This document shows, in pieces, positions 26,421-38,044 of a DNA stretch of 64,000 bases (positions within the stretch are counted from its first letter, which is position 1; each line of letters begins with the position of its first letter). A program made the translations under genes and the position numbers. Source of the stretch: Brachycybe producta (taxonomy: Eukaryota > Arthropoda > Diplopoda > Playtdesmida > Andrognathidae). Under the pieces are notes generated by a model, which worked only from the letters and a program-made list of their open reading frames with translations, was not told the DNA's origin and ran no database searches. The stretch is from the NCBI GenBank assembly GCA_036925085.1, contig JAUPFP010000077.1:62001-126000 (forward strand). Direction: 5' to 3'.

Positions 26421-28110
26421 ACTTCTTCGACTACTTCGACTTCTTCGACTTCGAATTCTTCGACTTCTTCGACTTCTTCGACTTCTTCGACTTCGAAGTC
26501 TTCGACTTCTTCGACTTCGAATTCTTCGACTTCTTCGACTTCTTCGACTACGACTTCGACTTCTTCGACTACTTAGACTTCTTCGACTACTTAGACTTCT
26601 TCGACTACTTAGACTTCTTCGACTTCGAATTCTTCGACTTCGACTTCGACTTCTTCGACTACTTAGACTTCTTTGACTACTTAAACTTCTTCGACTACTT
26701 CGACTTCTTCGACTTCTTCGACTTCTTCGACTTCGAATTCTTCGACTTCTTCGACTACTTCGACTTCTTCGACTACTTCGACTTCGACCTCTTCGACTAC
26801 TTCGACTTCGACTTCTTCGACTTCGACTTCGACTTCTTCGACTTCGAATTCGACTTCTTCGACTTCGACTTCTTCGACTTCGACTTCTTCGACTTCGACT
26901 TCTTCGACTTCGACTTCGACTTCTTCGACTTCGACTTCTTCGACTTCGACTTCGACTTCTTCGACTTTGACTTCTTCGACTTCGACTTCGACTTCGACTT
27001 CGACTACAACTTCTTCGACTTCGACTTCTTCGACTTCGAATTCTTCGACTTCTTCGACTACTTCGACTTCTTCGACTACTTCGACTTCTTCGACTTCTTC
27101 ACCTTCTTCGACTTCTTTGACTACTTCGACTTCGACTACTTCGACTTCGACTTCTTCGACTTCGACTTCGACTTCTTCGACTACTTCGACTTCGACTACT
27201 TCGACTTCGACTTCTTCGACTTCGACTTCGACTTCTTCGACTTCTTCGAACACTTCGACTTCGACTACTTCGACTTCGACTTCTTCGACTTCGACTTCGA
27301 CTTCTTCGACTTCGACTTCTTCGACTTCGACTTCTTCGACTTCGACTTCTTCGACTTCGACTTCGACTTCTTCGACTTCGACTTCTTCGACTTCGACTTC
27401 GACTTCTTCGACTTCGACTTCGACTTCTTCGACTTCGACTTCTTCGACTTCGACTTCTTCGACTTCGACTTCTTCGACTTCGACTTCGACTTTTTCGACT
27501 TCGACTTCGACTTCTTCGACTTCGACTTCTTCGACTTCGACTTCTTCGACTTCGACTTCTTCGACTTCGACTTCTTCGACTTCGACTTCTTCGACTTCGA
27601 CTTTTTCGACTTCGACTTCTTCGACTTCGACTTCTTCGACTTCTTCGACTTCGACTTCTTCGACTTCGACTTCTTCGACTTCGACTTCTTCGACTTCGAC
27701 TTCTTCGACTTCGACTTCTTCGACTTCGACTTCTTCGACTTCGACTTCTTCGACTTCGACTTCTTCGACTTCGACTTCTTCGACTTCGACTTCTTCGACT
27801 TCGAATTCTTCGACTTCTTCGACTACTTCAACTTCTTCGACTACTTCGACTTCGACTACTTCGACTTCGACTACTTCGACTTCGACTTCGACTTCTTCGA
27901 CTTCGACTTCTTCGACTTCGACTTCTTCGACTTCGACTTTTTCGACTTCGACTTTGACTTCGACTTCTTCGACTTCGACTTCGACTTCTTCGACTTCGAC
28001 TTCTTCTACTTCTTCGACTTCGACTTCTTCGACTTCGACTTCGACTTCTTCGACTTCGACTTCTTCGACTTCGACTTCTTCGACTTCTTCGACTTCGACT
28101 TCTTCGACTT
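26421..28110 (+). repeat. 2.67-kb block pair with GAAGTCTTC opening, copy 2
   Basis: This block is colinear with 23,748-25,810. It has GAAGTCTTC near 26,497, a triple TTAGAC cluster near 26,572-26,616, GACCTCTTC near 26,788, TACAAC near 27,004, TTCACC near 27,108 and GAACAC near 27,248. It is shorter because several 15-bp units are missing between about 27,500 and 27,800. It then leads into a different, TAC-rich part. Confidence 0.75.
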
Positions 28111-28805
28111 CGACTTCTTCGACTTCGACTTCGACTTCTTCGACTTCGACTTCGACTTCTTCGACTTCGACTTCTTCGACTTCGAAGTCTTCGACTTCTT
28201 CGACTACTTCGACTACTTCGACTTCTTCGACTTCTTCGACTACTTCGACTTCGACTACTTCGACTACTTCGACTTCTTCGACTTCAACTTCGACTTCTTC
28301 GACGACTTCGACTTCGACTTCTTCGACTACTTCGACTTCGACTTCGACTTCGACTTCTTCGACTTCTTCGACTTCTTCGACTTCGACTTCTTCGACTTCG
28401 ACTTCTTCGACTTCGACTTCTTCGACTTCGACTTCTTCGACTTCGACTTCTTCGACTTCGACTTCTTCGACTTCGACTTCTTCGACTTCGACTTCGACTT
28501 CTTCGACTTCGACTTCTTCGACTTCGACTTCTTCGACTTCGACTTCTTCGACTTCGACTTCGACTTCTTCGACTTCGACTTCGACTTCGACTTCTTCGAC
28601 TTCGACTTCGACTTCTTCGACTTCGACTTCGACTTCTTCGACTTCGACTTCTTCAACTTCGACTTCTTCGACTTCGACTTCGACTTCTTCGACTTCGACT
28701 TCGAATTCTTCGACTTCGAATTCTTCGACTTCTTCGACTTCGACTTCTTCGACTTCGAATTCTTCGACTTCTTCGACTACGACTTCGACTTGTTCGACTA
28801 CTTAG
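28111..28805 (+). repeat. TAC-rich module with GAAGTCTTC and GACGAC
   Basis: Holds GAAGTCTTC (about 28,187), a string of TAC words, and GACGAC at 28,301. Then come 15-bp units and a landmark. Related modules recur in 39.7-63.2 kb with further substitutions, so this is the simplest form of that module in the window. Three-base loss of TTC between two GAC words would create GACGAC without changing phase. Confidence 0.65.
28301..28306 (+). repeat. GACGAC marker, first of eleven copies
   Basis: Two GAC words stand side by side where TTC is expected between them, most simply a 3-bp loss. Copies start at 28301, 39925, 41443, 43771, 45313, 48328, 50080, 52132, 58411, 61417 and 63133. The copy expected near 57.1 kb is missing because of the 306-bp difference. 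Confidence 0.85.
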
Positions 28806-28860
28806 ACTTCTTCGACTTCTTCGACATCGAATTCTTCGACTTCTTCGACTACTTCGACTT
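28745..28860 (+). repeat. Landmark subfamily with GACATCGAATTC
   Basis: After the TAG at 28,805 this copy reads GACTTCTTCGACATCGAA in place of the usual GACTACTTCGACTTC form. The same version follows the TAGs at 29,588 and 40,504 and no others. A further subfamily, with two TTCTTCGAC words and then TAC directly after the TAG, follows 42,007, 54,973 and 55,444. The shared variants mark these blocks as more closely related to each other than to the rest. Confidence 0.7.
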
Positions 28861-29588
28861 CGACTTCTTCGACTTCGACTTCGACTTCTTCGACTTCGAC
28901 TTCTTCGACTTCGACTTCTTCGACTTCGACTTCTTCGACTTCGACTTCGAATTCTTCGACTACTTCGACTTCGACTACTTCGACTTCGACTTCTTCGACT
29001 TCGACTTCTTCGACTTCTTCGAATACTTCGACTTCGACTACTTCGACTTCGACTTCTTCGACTTCGACTTCGACTTCTTCGACTTCGACTTCTTCGACTT
29101 CGACTTCTTCGACTTCGACTTCTTCGACTTCGACTTCTTCGACTTCGACTTCTTCGAATACTTCGACTTCGACTACTTCGACTTCGACTTCTTCGACTTC
29201 GACTTCGACTTCTTCGACTTCGACTTCGACTTCTTCGACTTCGACTTCGACTTCTTCGACTTCGACTTCGACTTCTTCGACTTCGACTTCGACTTCTTCG
29301 ACTTCGACTTCGACTTCTTCGACTTCGACTTCTTCAACTTCGACTTCTTCGACTTCGACTTCGACTTCTTCGACTTCGACTTCGAATTCTTCGACTTCGA
29401 CTTCGAATTCTTCGACTTCTTCGACTTCGAATTCTTCGACTTCTTCGACTTCGAATTCTTCGACTTCTTCGACTTCGAAATCTTCGACTTCTTCGACTTC
29501 GAATTCTTCGACTTCTTCGACTTCGACTTCTTCGACTTCGAATTCTTCGACTTCTTCGACTACGACTTCGACTTGTTCGACTACTTAG
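28806..29588 (+). repeat. 0.78-kb block with GAATAC, copy 1
   Basis: Opens with the GACATCGAATTC landmark subfamily, followed by TAC words and GAATAC near 29,027 and 29,156, then 15- and 21-bp units and a GAATTC tract that includes GAAATCTTC near 29,477. The next block starts the same way, including GAATAC near 29,839, so the two are a local duplication. Confidence 0.65.
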
Positions 29589-31000
29589 ACTTCTTCGACT
29601 TCTTCGACATCGAATTCTTCGACTTCTTCGACTACTTCGACTTAGACTTCTTCGACTTCGACTTCGACTTCTTCGACTTCGACTTCTTCGACTTCGACTT
29701 CTTCGACTTCGACTTCTTCGACTTCGACTTCTTCGACTTCGACTTCTTCGACTTCGACTTCGAATTCTTCGACTACTTCGACTTCGACTACTTCGACTTC
29801 AACTTCTTCGACTTCGACTTCGACTTCTTCGACTTCTTCGAATACTTCGACTTCGACTACTTCGACTTCGACTTCTTCGACTTCGACTTCGACTTCTTCG
29901 ACTTCGACTTCTTCGACTTCGACTTCTTCGACTTCGACTTCTTCGACTTCGACTTCTTCGACTTCGACTTCTTCGACTTCGACTTCGACTTCTTCGACTT
30001 CGACTTCGACTTCTTCGACTTCGACTTCGACTTCTTCGACTTCGACTTCTTCGACTTCGACTTCTTCGACTTCGACTTCTTCGACTTCGACTTCTTCGAC
30101 TTCGACTTCTTCGACTTCGACTTCTTCGACTTCGACTTCTTCGACTTCGACTTCTTCGACTTCGACTTCTTCGACTTCGACTTCTTCGACTTCGACTTCT
30201 TCGACTTCGACTTCTTCGACTTCGACTTCGACTTCTTCGACTTCGACTTCTTCGACTTCGACTTCTTCGACTTCGACTTCTTCGACTTCGACTTCTTCGA
30301 CTTCGACTTCTTCGACTTCGACTTCTTCGACTTCGACTTCGACTTCTTCGACTTCGACTTCTTCGACTTCGACTTCTTCGACTTCGACTTCTTCGACTTC
30401 GACTTCTTCGACTTCGACTTCTTCGACTTCGACTTCTTCGACTTCGACTTCTTCGACTTCGACTTCTTCGACTTCGACTTCTTCGACTTCGACTTCTTCG
30501 ACTTCGACTTCTTCGACTTCGACTTCTTCGACTTCGACTTCTTCGACTTCGACTTCTTCGACTTCGACTTCGACTTCTTCGACTTCGACTTCTTCGACTT
30601 CGACTTCTTCGACTTCGACTTCTTCGACTTCGACTTCTTCGACTTCGACTTCTTCGACTTCGACTTCTTCGACTTCGACTTCTTCGACTTCGACTTCTTC
30701 GACTTCGACTTCTTCGACTTCGTCTTCTTCGACTTCGACTTCTTCGACTTCGACTTCTTCGACTTCGACTTCTTCGACTTCGACTTCTTCGACTTCGACT
30801 TCGACTTCTTCGACTTCGACTTCGACTTCTTCGACTTCTTCGACTTCTTCGACTTCTTCGACTTCTTCGACTTCGACTTCTTCGACTTCGACTTCTTCGA
30901 CTTCGAATTCTTCGACTTCTTCGACTACTTCGACTTCTTCGACTACTTCGACTTCGACTTCGACTTCTTCGACTTCGACTTCTTCGACTTCGACTTCTTC
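29589..31000 (+). repeat. GAATAC block passing into a long 15-bp-unit run
   Basis: The start repeats the block at 28,806. From about 30,040 to 30,800 the sequence is almost only TTCTTCGACTTCGAC, with a few extra TTCGAC words and one TTCGTC near 30,721. It is the longest stretch dominated by the 15-bp unit in the window. One GAATTC and a TAC pair then lead on at 30,900-30,950. Confidence 0.75.
30040..30800 (+). repeat. Longest stretch dominated by the 15-bp unit
   Basis: Near-pure TTCTTCGACTTCGAC units with occasional extra TTCGAC (near 30,228, 30,340 and 30,570) and one TTCGTC near 30,721. It has very few variants, so it is either young or kept uniform by exchange. Confidence 0.85.
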
Positions 31001-34000
31001 GACTTCGACTTCGACTTCTTCGACTTCTTCGACTTCTTCGACTTCGACTTCTTCGACTTCGACTTCTTCGACTTCGACTTCTTCGACTTCGACTTCTTCG
31101 ACTTTGACTTCTTCGACTTCGACTTCGACTTCGACTTCTTCGACTTCGAATTCTTCGACTTCTTCGACTACTTCGACTTCGACTTCTTCGACTTCGACTT
31201 CGACTTCTTCAACTTCGACTTCGACTTCGACTTCTTCGACTTCGACTTCGACTTCTTCGACTTCGACTTCTTCGACTTCGACTTCTTCGACTTCGACTTC
31301 TTCGACTTCGACTTCTTCGACTTCGACTTCTTCGACTTCTTCGACTTCTTCGACTTCGACTTCGACTTCTTCGACTTCGACTTCTTCGTCTTCTTCGACT
31401 TCTTCGACTTCGACTTCTTCGACTTCGACTTCTGCGTCTTCGACTTCTTCGACTTCGACTTCGACTTCTTCGACTTCGACTTCGACTTCTTCGACTTCGA
31501 CTTCGACTTCTTCGACTTCGACTTCTTCGACTTCGACTTCTTCGACTTCGACTTCGACTTCTTCGACTTCGACTTCTTCGACTTCGACTTCTTCGACTTC
31601 AACTTCTTCGACTTCGACTTCTTCGACTTCGACTTCGACTTCTTCGACTTCGACTTTGACTTCTTCGACTTCGACTTCTTCGACTTCTTCGACTTCGACT
31701 TCTTCGACTTCGACTTCGACTTCTTCGACTACTTAGACTTCTTTGACTTCGACTTCGACTTCTTCGACTACTTAGACTTCTTTGACTACTTAGACTTCTT
31801 CGACTACTTCGACTTCTTCGACTTCTTCGACTTCGAATTCTTCGACTTCTTCGACTTTGACTTCAACTTCTTCGACTTCTTCGACTTCGACTTCGACTTC
31901 TTCGACTTCGACTTTGACTTCTTCGACTTCGACTTCGACTTCTTCGACTTCTTCGACTTCGACTTCTTCGACTTCGACTTCTTCGACTTCGACTTCTTCG
32001 ACTTCGACTTCGACTTCGACTTCTTCGACTTCGAATTCTTCGACTTCTTCGACTACTTCGACTTCGACTTCTTCGACTTCGACTTCGACTTCTTCAACTT
32101 CGACTTCGACTTCGACTTCTTCGACTTCGACTTCTTCGACTTCGACTTCGACTTCTTCGACTTCGACTTCTTCGAATTCGACTTCTTCGACTTCGACTTC
32201 TTCGACTTCGACTTCTTCGACTTCGACTTCTTCGACTTCGACTTCTTCGACTTCGACTTCTTCGACTTCTTCGACTTCTTCGACTTCTTCGACTTCGACT
32301 TCGACTTCTTCGACTTCGAGACTTCGACTTCTTCGACTTCTTCGACTTCGACTTCTTCGACTTCGACTTCTGCGTCTTCGACTTCTTCGACTTCGACTTC
32401 GACTTCTTCGACTTCGACTTCGACTTCTTCGACTTCGACTTCGACTTCTTCGACTTCGACTTCTTCGACTTCGACTTCTTCGACTTCGACTTCGACTTCT
32501 TCGACTTCGACTTCTTCGACTTCGACTTCTTCGACTTCAACTTCTTCGACTTCGACTTCTTCGACTTCGACTTCTTCGACTTTGACTTCGACTTCTTCGA
32601 CTTCGACTTTGACTTCTTCGACTTCGACTTCTTCGACTTCTTCGACTTCGACTTCTTCGACTTCGACTTCGACTTCTTCGACTACTTAGACTTCTTTGAC
32701 TTCGACTTCGACTTCTTCGACTACTTAGACTTCTTTGACTACTTAGACTTCTTCGACTACTTCGACTTCTTCGACTTCTTCGACTTCGAATTCTTCGACT
32801 TCTTCGACTTTGACTTCAACTTCTTCGACTTCTTCGACTTCGACTTCGACTTCTTCGACTTCGACTTTGACTTCTTCGACTTTGACTTCTTCGACTTCGA
32901 CTTCGACTTCTTCGACTTCTTCGACTTCGACTTCTTCGACTTCGACTTCTTCGACTTCGACTTCGACTTCGACTTCTTCGACTACTTAGACTTCTTTGAC
33001 TTCGACTTCGACTTCTTCGACTACTTAGACTTCTTTGAATACTTAGACTTCTTCGACTACTTCGACTTCTTCGACTTCTTCGACTTCGAATTCTTCGACT
33101 TCTTCGACTTTGACTTCGACTTCTTCGACTTCGACTTCGACTTTTTCGACTTCTACTTCTTCGACTTCGACTTCGACTTCTTCGACTTCGACTTCTTCGA
33201 CTTCGACTTCTTCGACTTCGACTTCTTCGACTTCGACTTCTTCGACTTCGACTTCTTCGACTTCGACTTCGAATTCTTCGACTACTTCGACTTCGACTAC
33301 TTCGACTTCGACTTCTTCGACTTCGACTTCGACTTCTTCGAATACTTCGACTTCGACTACTTCGACTTCGACTTCTTCGACTTCGACTTCGACTTCTTCG
33401 ACTTCGACTTCTTCGACTTCGACTTCTTCGACTTCGACTTCTTCGACTTCGACTTCGACTTCTTCGACTTCGACTTCGACTTCTTCGACTTCGACTTCGA
33501 CTTCTTCGACTTCGACTTCTTCGACTTCGACTTCTTCGACTTCGACTTCTTCGACTTCGACTTCTTCGACTTCGACTTCTTCGACTTCGACTTCTTCGAC
33601 TTCGACTTCTTCGACTTCGACTTCTTCGACTTCGACTTCTTCGACTTCGACTTCTTCGACTTCGACTTCTTCGACTTCTTCGACTTCGACTTCTTCGACT
33701 TCGACTTCTTCGACTTCGACTTCTTCGACTTCGACTTCTTCGACTTCGACTTCTTCGACTTCGACTTCTTCGACTTCGACTTCTTCGACTTCGACTTCTT
33801 CGACTTCGACTTCTTCGACTTCGACTTCTTCGACTTCGACTTCTTCGACTTCGACTTCTTCGACTTCGACTTCTTCGACTTCGACTTCTTCGACTTCGAC
33901 TTCGACTTCTTCGACTTCGACTTCGACTTCTTCGACTTCTTCGACTTCGACTTCTTCGACTTCGAATTCTTCGACTTCTTCGACTACTTCGACTTCTTCG

Positions 34001-35210
34001 ACTACTTCGACTACTTCGACTTCGACTTCGACTTCTTCGACTTCGACTTCTTCGACTTCGACTTCGACTTCTTCGACTTCTTCGACTTCGACTTCTTCGA
34101 CTTCGACTTCTTCGACTTCGACTTCTTCGACTTCGACTTCTTCGACTTTGACTTCTTCGACTTCGACTTCGACTTCTTCGACTTCGAATTCTTCGACTTC
34201 TTCGACTACTTCGACTTCGACTTCTTCGACTTCGACTTCGACTTCTTCAACTTCGACTTCGACTTCGACTTCTTCGACTTCGACTTCTTCGACTTCGACT
34301 TCGACTTCTTCGACTTCGACTTCTTCGACTTCGACTTCTTCGACTTCGACTTCGACTTCTTCGACTTCGACTTCTTCGACTTCGACTTCTTCGACTTCTT
34401 CGACTTCGACTTCGACTTCTTCGACTTCGACTTCTTCGACTTCTTCGACTTCTTCGACTTCGACTTCTTCGACTTCGACTTCTTCGACTTCGACTTCTGC
34501 GTCTTCGACTTCTTCGACTTCGACTTCGACTTCTTCGACTTCGACTTCTTCGACTTCGACTTCTTCGACTTCGACTTCTTCGACTTCGACTTCGACTTCT
34601 TCGACTTCGACTTCTTCGACTTCGACTTCTTCGACTTCGACTTCTTCGACTTCGACTTCTTCGACTTCGACTTCTTCGACTTCGACTTCGACTTCTTCGA
34701 CTTCGACTTCTTCGACTTCGACTTCTTCGACTTCTTCGACTTCGACTTCTTCGACTTCGACTTCTTCGACTTCGACTTCGACTTCTTCGACTACTTAGAC
34801 TTCTTTGACTTCGACTTCGACTTCTTCGACTACTTAGACTTCTTTGACTACTTAGACTTCTTCGACTACTTCGACTTCTTCGACTTCTTCGACTTCGAAT
34901 TCTTCGACTTCTTCGACTTTGACTTCGACTTCTTCGACTTCTTCGACTTCGACTTCGACTTTGACTTCTTCGACTTCGACTTTGACTTCTTCGACTTCGA
35001 CTTCGACTTCTTCGACTTCTTCGACTTCTTCGACTTCGACTTCTTCGACTTCGACTTCTTCGACTTCGACTTCTTCGACTTCGACTTCTTCGACTTCGAC
35101 TTCTTCGACTTCGACTTTGACTTCTTCGACTACTTAGACTTCTTTGACTTCGACTTCGACTTCTTCGACTACTTAGACTTCTTTGACTACTTAGACTTCT
35201 TCGACTACTT
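31001..35210 (+). repeat. Mixed blocks with three TGCGTC markers and the first indel
   Basis: Holds TGCGTC at 31,434, 32,372 and 34,499, and double TTAGAC clusters near 31,732-31,797, 32,685-32,750, 32,990-33,010 and 34,794-34,856, with one more near 35,135. GAATAC occurs near 33,037 and 33,339 and a TTCTAC near 33,150. The out-of-phase indel lies at 32,318-32,321. A clean 15-bp-unit run spans about 33,510-33,900. No landmark of the TTG/TAG type occurs between 29,588 and 40,504, so block borders here are less clear. Confidence 0.6.
32318..32321 (+). other. Out-of-phase indel (GA insertion or CTTC deletion)
   Basis: The local sequence is TTCGAGACTTCGAC where the array rule predicts TTCGACTTCGAC. 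It can be read as a 2-bp GA duplication or as loss of CTTC from a longer run; both shift the register equally. All frames change here: the Phe/Asp reading turns into Ser/Thr, and on the minus strand Lys/Ser turns into Ser/Arg. None of the comparable blocks around the other TGCGTC markers shows this change. Confidence 0.85.
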
Positions 35211-36244
35211 CGACTTCTTCGACTTCTTCGACTTCTTCGACTTCTTCGACTTCGAATTCTTCGACTTCTTCGACTTTGACTTCGACTTCTTCGACTTCGA
35301 CTTCGACTTCTTCGACTTCTACTTCTTCGACTTTGACTTCGACTTCTTCGACTTCGACTTCTTCGACTTCGACTTCTTCGACTTCGACTTCTTCGACTTC
35401 GACTTCTTCGACTTCGACTTCTTCGACTTCGACTTCTTCGACTTCGACTTCTTCGACTTCGACTTCTTCGACTTCGACTTCGACTTCGACTTCTTCGACT
35501 TCGACTTCTTCGACTTCGACTTCGACTTCAACTTCTTCGACTTCGACTTCTTCGACTTCGAATTCTTCGACTTCTTCGACTACTTCGACTTCTTCGACTT
35601 CTTCGACTACTTCGACTTCGACTACTTCGACTTCGACTACTTCGACTTCGACTTCTTCGACTTCGACTTCGACTTCTTCGACTTCTTCGACTTCTTCGAC
35701 TTCTTCGACTTCTTCGACTTCTTCGACTTCTTCGACTTCTTCGACTTCTTCGACTTCTTCGACTTCTTCGACTTCTTCGACTTCTTCGACTTCTTCGACT
35801 TCTTCGACTTCTTCGACTTCTTCGACTTCTTCGACTTCTTCGACTTCTTCGACTTCTTCGACTTCTTCGACTTCTTCGACTTCTTCGACTTCTTCGACTT
35901 CTTCGACTTCTTCGACTTCGACTTCTTCGACTTCGACTTCGACTTCTTCGACTTCTTCGACTTCTTCGACTTCTTCGACTTCTTCGACTTCTTCGACTTC
36001 TTCGACTTCTTCGACTTCTTCGACTTCTTCGACTTCTTCGACTTCGACTTCTTCGACTTCTTCGACTTCTTCGACTTCTTCGACTTCTTCGACTTCTTCG
36101 ACTTCTTCGACTTCTTCGACTTCTTCGACTTCTTCGACTTCTTCGACTTCTTCGACTTCTTCGACTTCTTCGACTTCTTCGACTTCTTCGACTTCTTCGA
36201 CTTCTTCGACTTCTTCGACTTCTTCGACTTCTTTGACTACTTAG
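35211..36244 (+). repeat. 1.07-kb duplication, copy 1, rich in 9-bp runs
   Basis: Contains TTTGACTTCGAC (35,276), TTCTAC near 35,318, 15-bp units, TAC words near 35,580-35,640, and three long 9-bp runs separated at about 35,918-35,945 and 36,040-36,046. It closes with a TTTGACTACTTAG near 36,232. The following segment repeats it with an offset of 1,074 bp. Confidence 0.8.
35681..36232 (+). repeat. Longest 9-bp-word region, two separators
   Basis: About 550 bp of TTCTTCGAC broken only by single TTCGAC insertions near 35,918-35,945 and 36,043. Its duplicate lies at about 36,755-37,265. Confidence 0.85.
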
Positions 36245-37270
36245 ACTTCTTCGACTACTTCGACTTCTTCGACTTCTTCGACTTCTTCGACTTCTTCGAC
36301 TTCGAATTCTTCGACTTCTTCGACTTCGAATTCTTCGACTTCTTCGACTTTGACTTCGACTTCTTCGACTTCGACTTCGACTTCTTCGACTTCTACTTCT
36401 TCGACTTCGACTTCGACTTCTTCGACTTCGACTTCTTCGACTTCGACTTCTTCGACTTCGACTTCTTCGACTTCGACTTCTTCGACTTCGACTTCTTCGA
36501 CTTCGACTTCTTCGACTTCGACTTCTTCGACTTCGACTTCTTCGACTTCGACTTCGACTTCGACTTCTTCGACTTCGACTTCTTCGACTTCGACTTCGAC
36601 TTCAACTTCTTCGACTTCGACTTCTTCGACTTCGAATTCTTCGACTTCTTCGACTACTTCGACTTCTTCGACTTCTTCGACTACTTCGACTTCGACTACT
36701 TCGACTTCGACTACTTCGACTTCGACTTCTTCGACTTCGACTTCGACTTCTTCGACTTCTTCGACTTCTTCGACTTCTTCGACTTCTTCGACTTCTTCGA
36801 CTTCTTCGACTTCTTCGACTTCTTCGACTTCTTCGACTTCTTCGACTTCTTCGACTTCTTCGACTTCTTCGACTTCTTCGACTTCTTCGACTTCTTCGAC
36901 TTCTTCGACTTCTTCGACTTCTTCGACTTCTTCGACTTCTTCGACTTCTTCGACTTCTTCGACTTCTTCGACTTCTTCGACTTCTTCGACTTCGACTTCT
37001 TCGACTTCGACTTCGACTTCTTCGACTTCTTCGACTTCTTCGACTTCTTCGACTTCTTCGACTTCTTCGACTTCTTCGACTTCTTCGACTTCTTCGACTT
37101 CTTCGACTTCGACTTCTTCGACTTCTTCGACTTCTTCGACTTCTTCGACTTCTTCGACTTCTTCGACTTCTTCGACTTCTTCGACTTCTTCGACTTCTTC
37201 GACTTCTTCGACTTCTTCGACTTCTTCGACTTCTTCGACTTCTTCGACTTCTTCGACTTCTTCGACTTCG
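36245..37270 (+). repeat. 1.07-kb duplication, copy 2
   Basis: Matches 35,211-36,244 word for word over most of its length at an offset of 1,074 bp. Seen differences are TTCGAC near 36,406 where copy 1 has TTTGAC, one more GAATTC word near 36,327, and one 9-bp unit fewer before the last run separator (37,105 against 36,040). The low divergence suggests a recent duplication. Confidence 0.8.
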
Positions 37271-38044
37271 ACTTCTTCGACTTCGACTTCTTCGACTTCT
37301 TCGACTTCGACTTCTTCGACTTCGACTTCGACTTCTTCGACTTCGACTTCTTCGACTTCGACTTCTTCGACTTCGACTTCTTCGACTTCGACTTCTTCGA
37401 CTTCGACTTCTTCGACTTCGACTTCGACTTCGACTTCGACTTTGACTTCTTCGACTTCGACTTCGACTTCTTCGACTTCTTCGACTTTGACTTCTTCGAC
37501 TTCGACTTCGACTTCAACTTCTTCGACTTCGACTTCTTCGACTTCGACTTCTTCGACTTCGAATTCTTCGACTTCTTCGACTACTTCGACTTCTTCGACT
37601 TCTTCGACTACTTTGACTTCGACTACTTCGACTTCGACTACTTCGACTTCGACTTTGACTTCTTCGACTACTTCGACTTCGACTTCTTCGACTTCGACTT
37701 CTTCGCCTTCGACTTCTTCGACTTCGACTTCTTCGACTTCGACTTCTTCGACTTCGACTTCGACTTCTTCGACTTCTTCGACTTCTTCGACTTCTTCGAC
37801 TTCTTCGACTTCTTCGACTTCTTCGACTTCTTCGACTTCTTCGACTTCTTCGACTTCTTCGACTTCTTCGACTTCTTCGACTTCTTCGACTTCTTCGACT
37901 TCTTCGACTTCTTCGACTTCTTCGACTTCTTCGACTTCTTCGACTTCTTCGACTTCTTCAAATTCTTCGACTTCTTCGACTTCGACTTCGACTTCTTCGA
38001 CTTCGACTTCTTCGACTTCGACTTCTTCGACTTCGACTTCTTAG
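37271..38044 (+). repeat. Block with TTCGCC and a closing 9-bp run
   Basis: Made of 15-bp units, paired TTTGAC words near 37,440-37,490, TAC words near 37,580-37,670, one TTCGCC near 37,701 (the last in the window), and a 9-bp run about 37,766-37,960 ending in TTCAAATTC. The same TTCAAATTC ends the run at 2,281-2,380, which links these distant parts. Confidence 0.65.

Larger units (their letters stand above)
2..32319 (+). other. Stop-free Phe/Asp reading phase, segment 1 (probably not a gene)
   Basis: Read from base 2, codons are almost all TTC (Phe) and GAC (Asp), with rarer TTT, TAC, GAA, AAC, TTA, TTG, ATC, GTC and GCC. No stop occurs for about 32 kb. The phase opens before the window, so no true start is visible. 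The first possible initiator is a TTG at 941, inside a repeated landmark. The translation would be thousands of residues of FFDFD with no domain, signal peptide or unique segment. TTC and GAC cannot become a stop by one substitution, so openness alone is weak evidence for coding. The phase ends at an indel at 32,318-32,321. A giant structural protein cannot be excluded, but nothing besides openness supports it. Confidence 0.55.

Noticed and set aside
32094..32540. Ser/Arg repeat resembling a splicing-factor RS domain
   Set aside because: It appears only because the register changes at 32,318-32,321. It has no RNA-binding domain and no start other than TTG.
941..32689. A giant Phe/Asp protein of more than 10,000 residues
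   Set aside because: It starts at a TTG inside a repeated landmark, shows only FFDFD with no domain, and ends in a different register after an indel. Its openness follows mainly from words that cannot mutate to a stop in one step. No translation signal is visible.
36711..37517. Lys/Ser-rich basic protein on the minus strand
   Set aside because: KSK/KSKK strings are the reverse reading of the same words, begin at TTG from TTCAAC, and end at TACTTC words. They are frame shadows.
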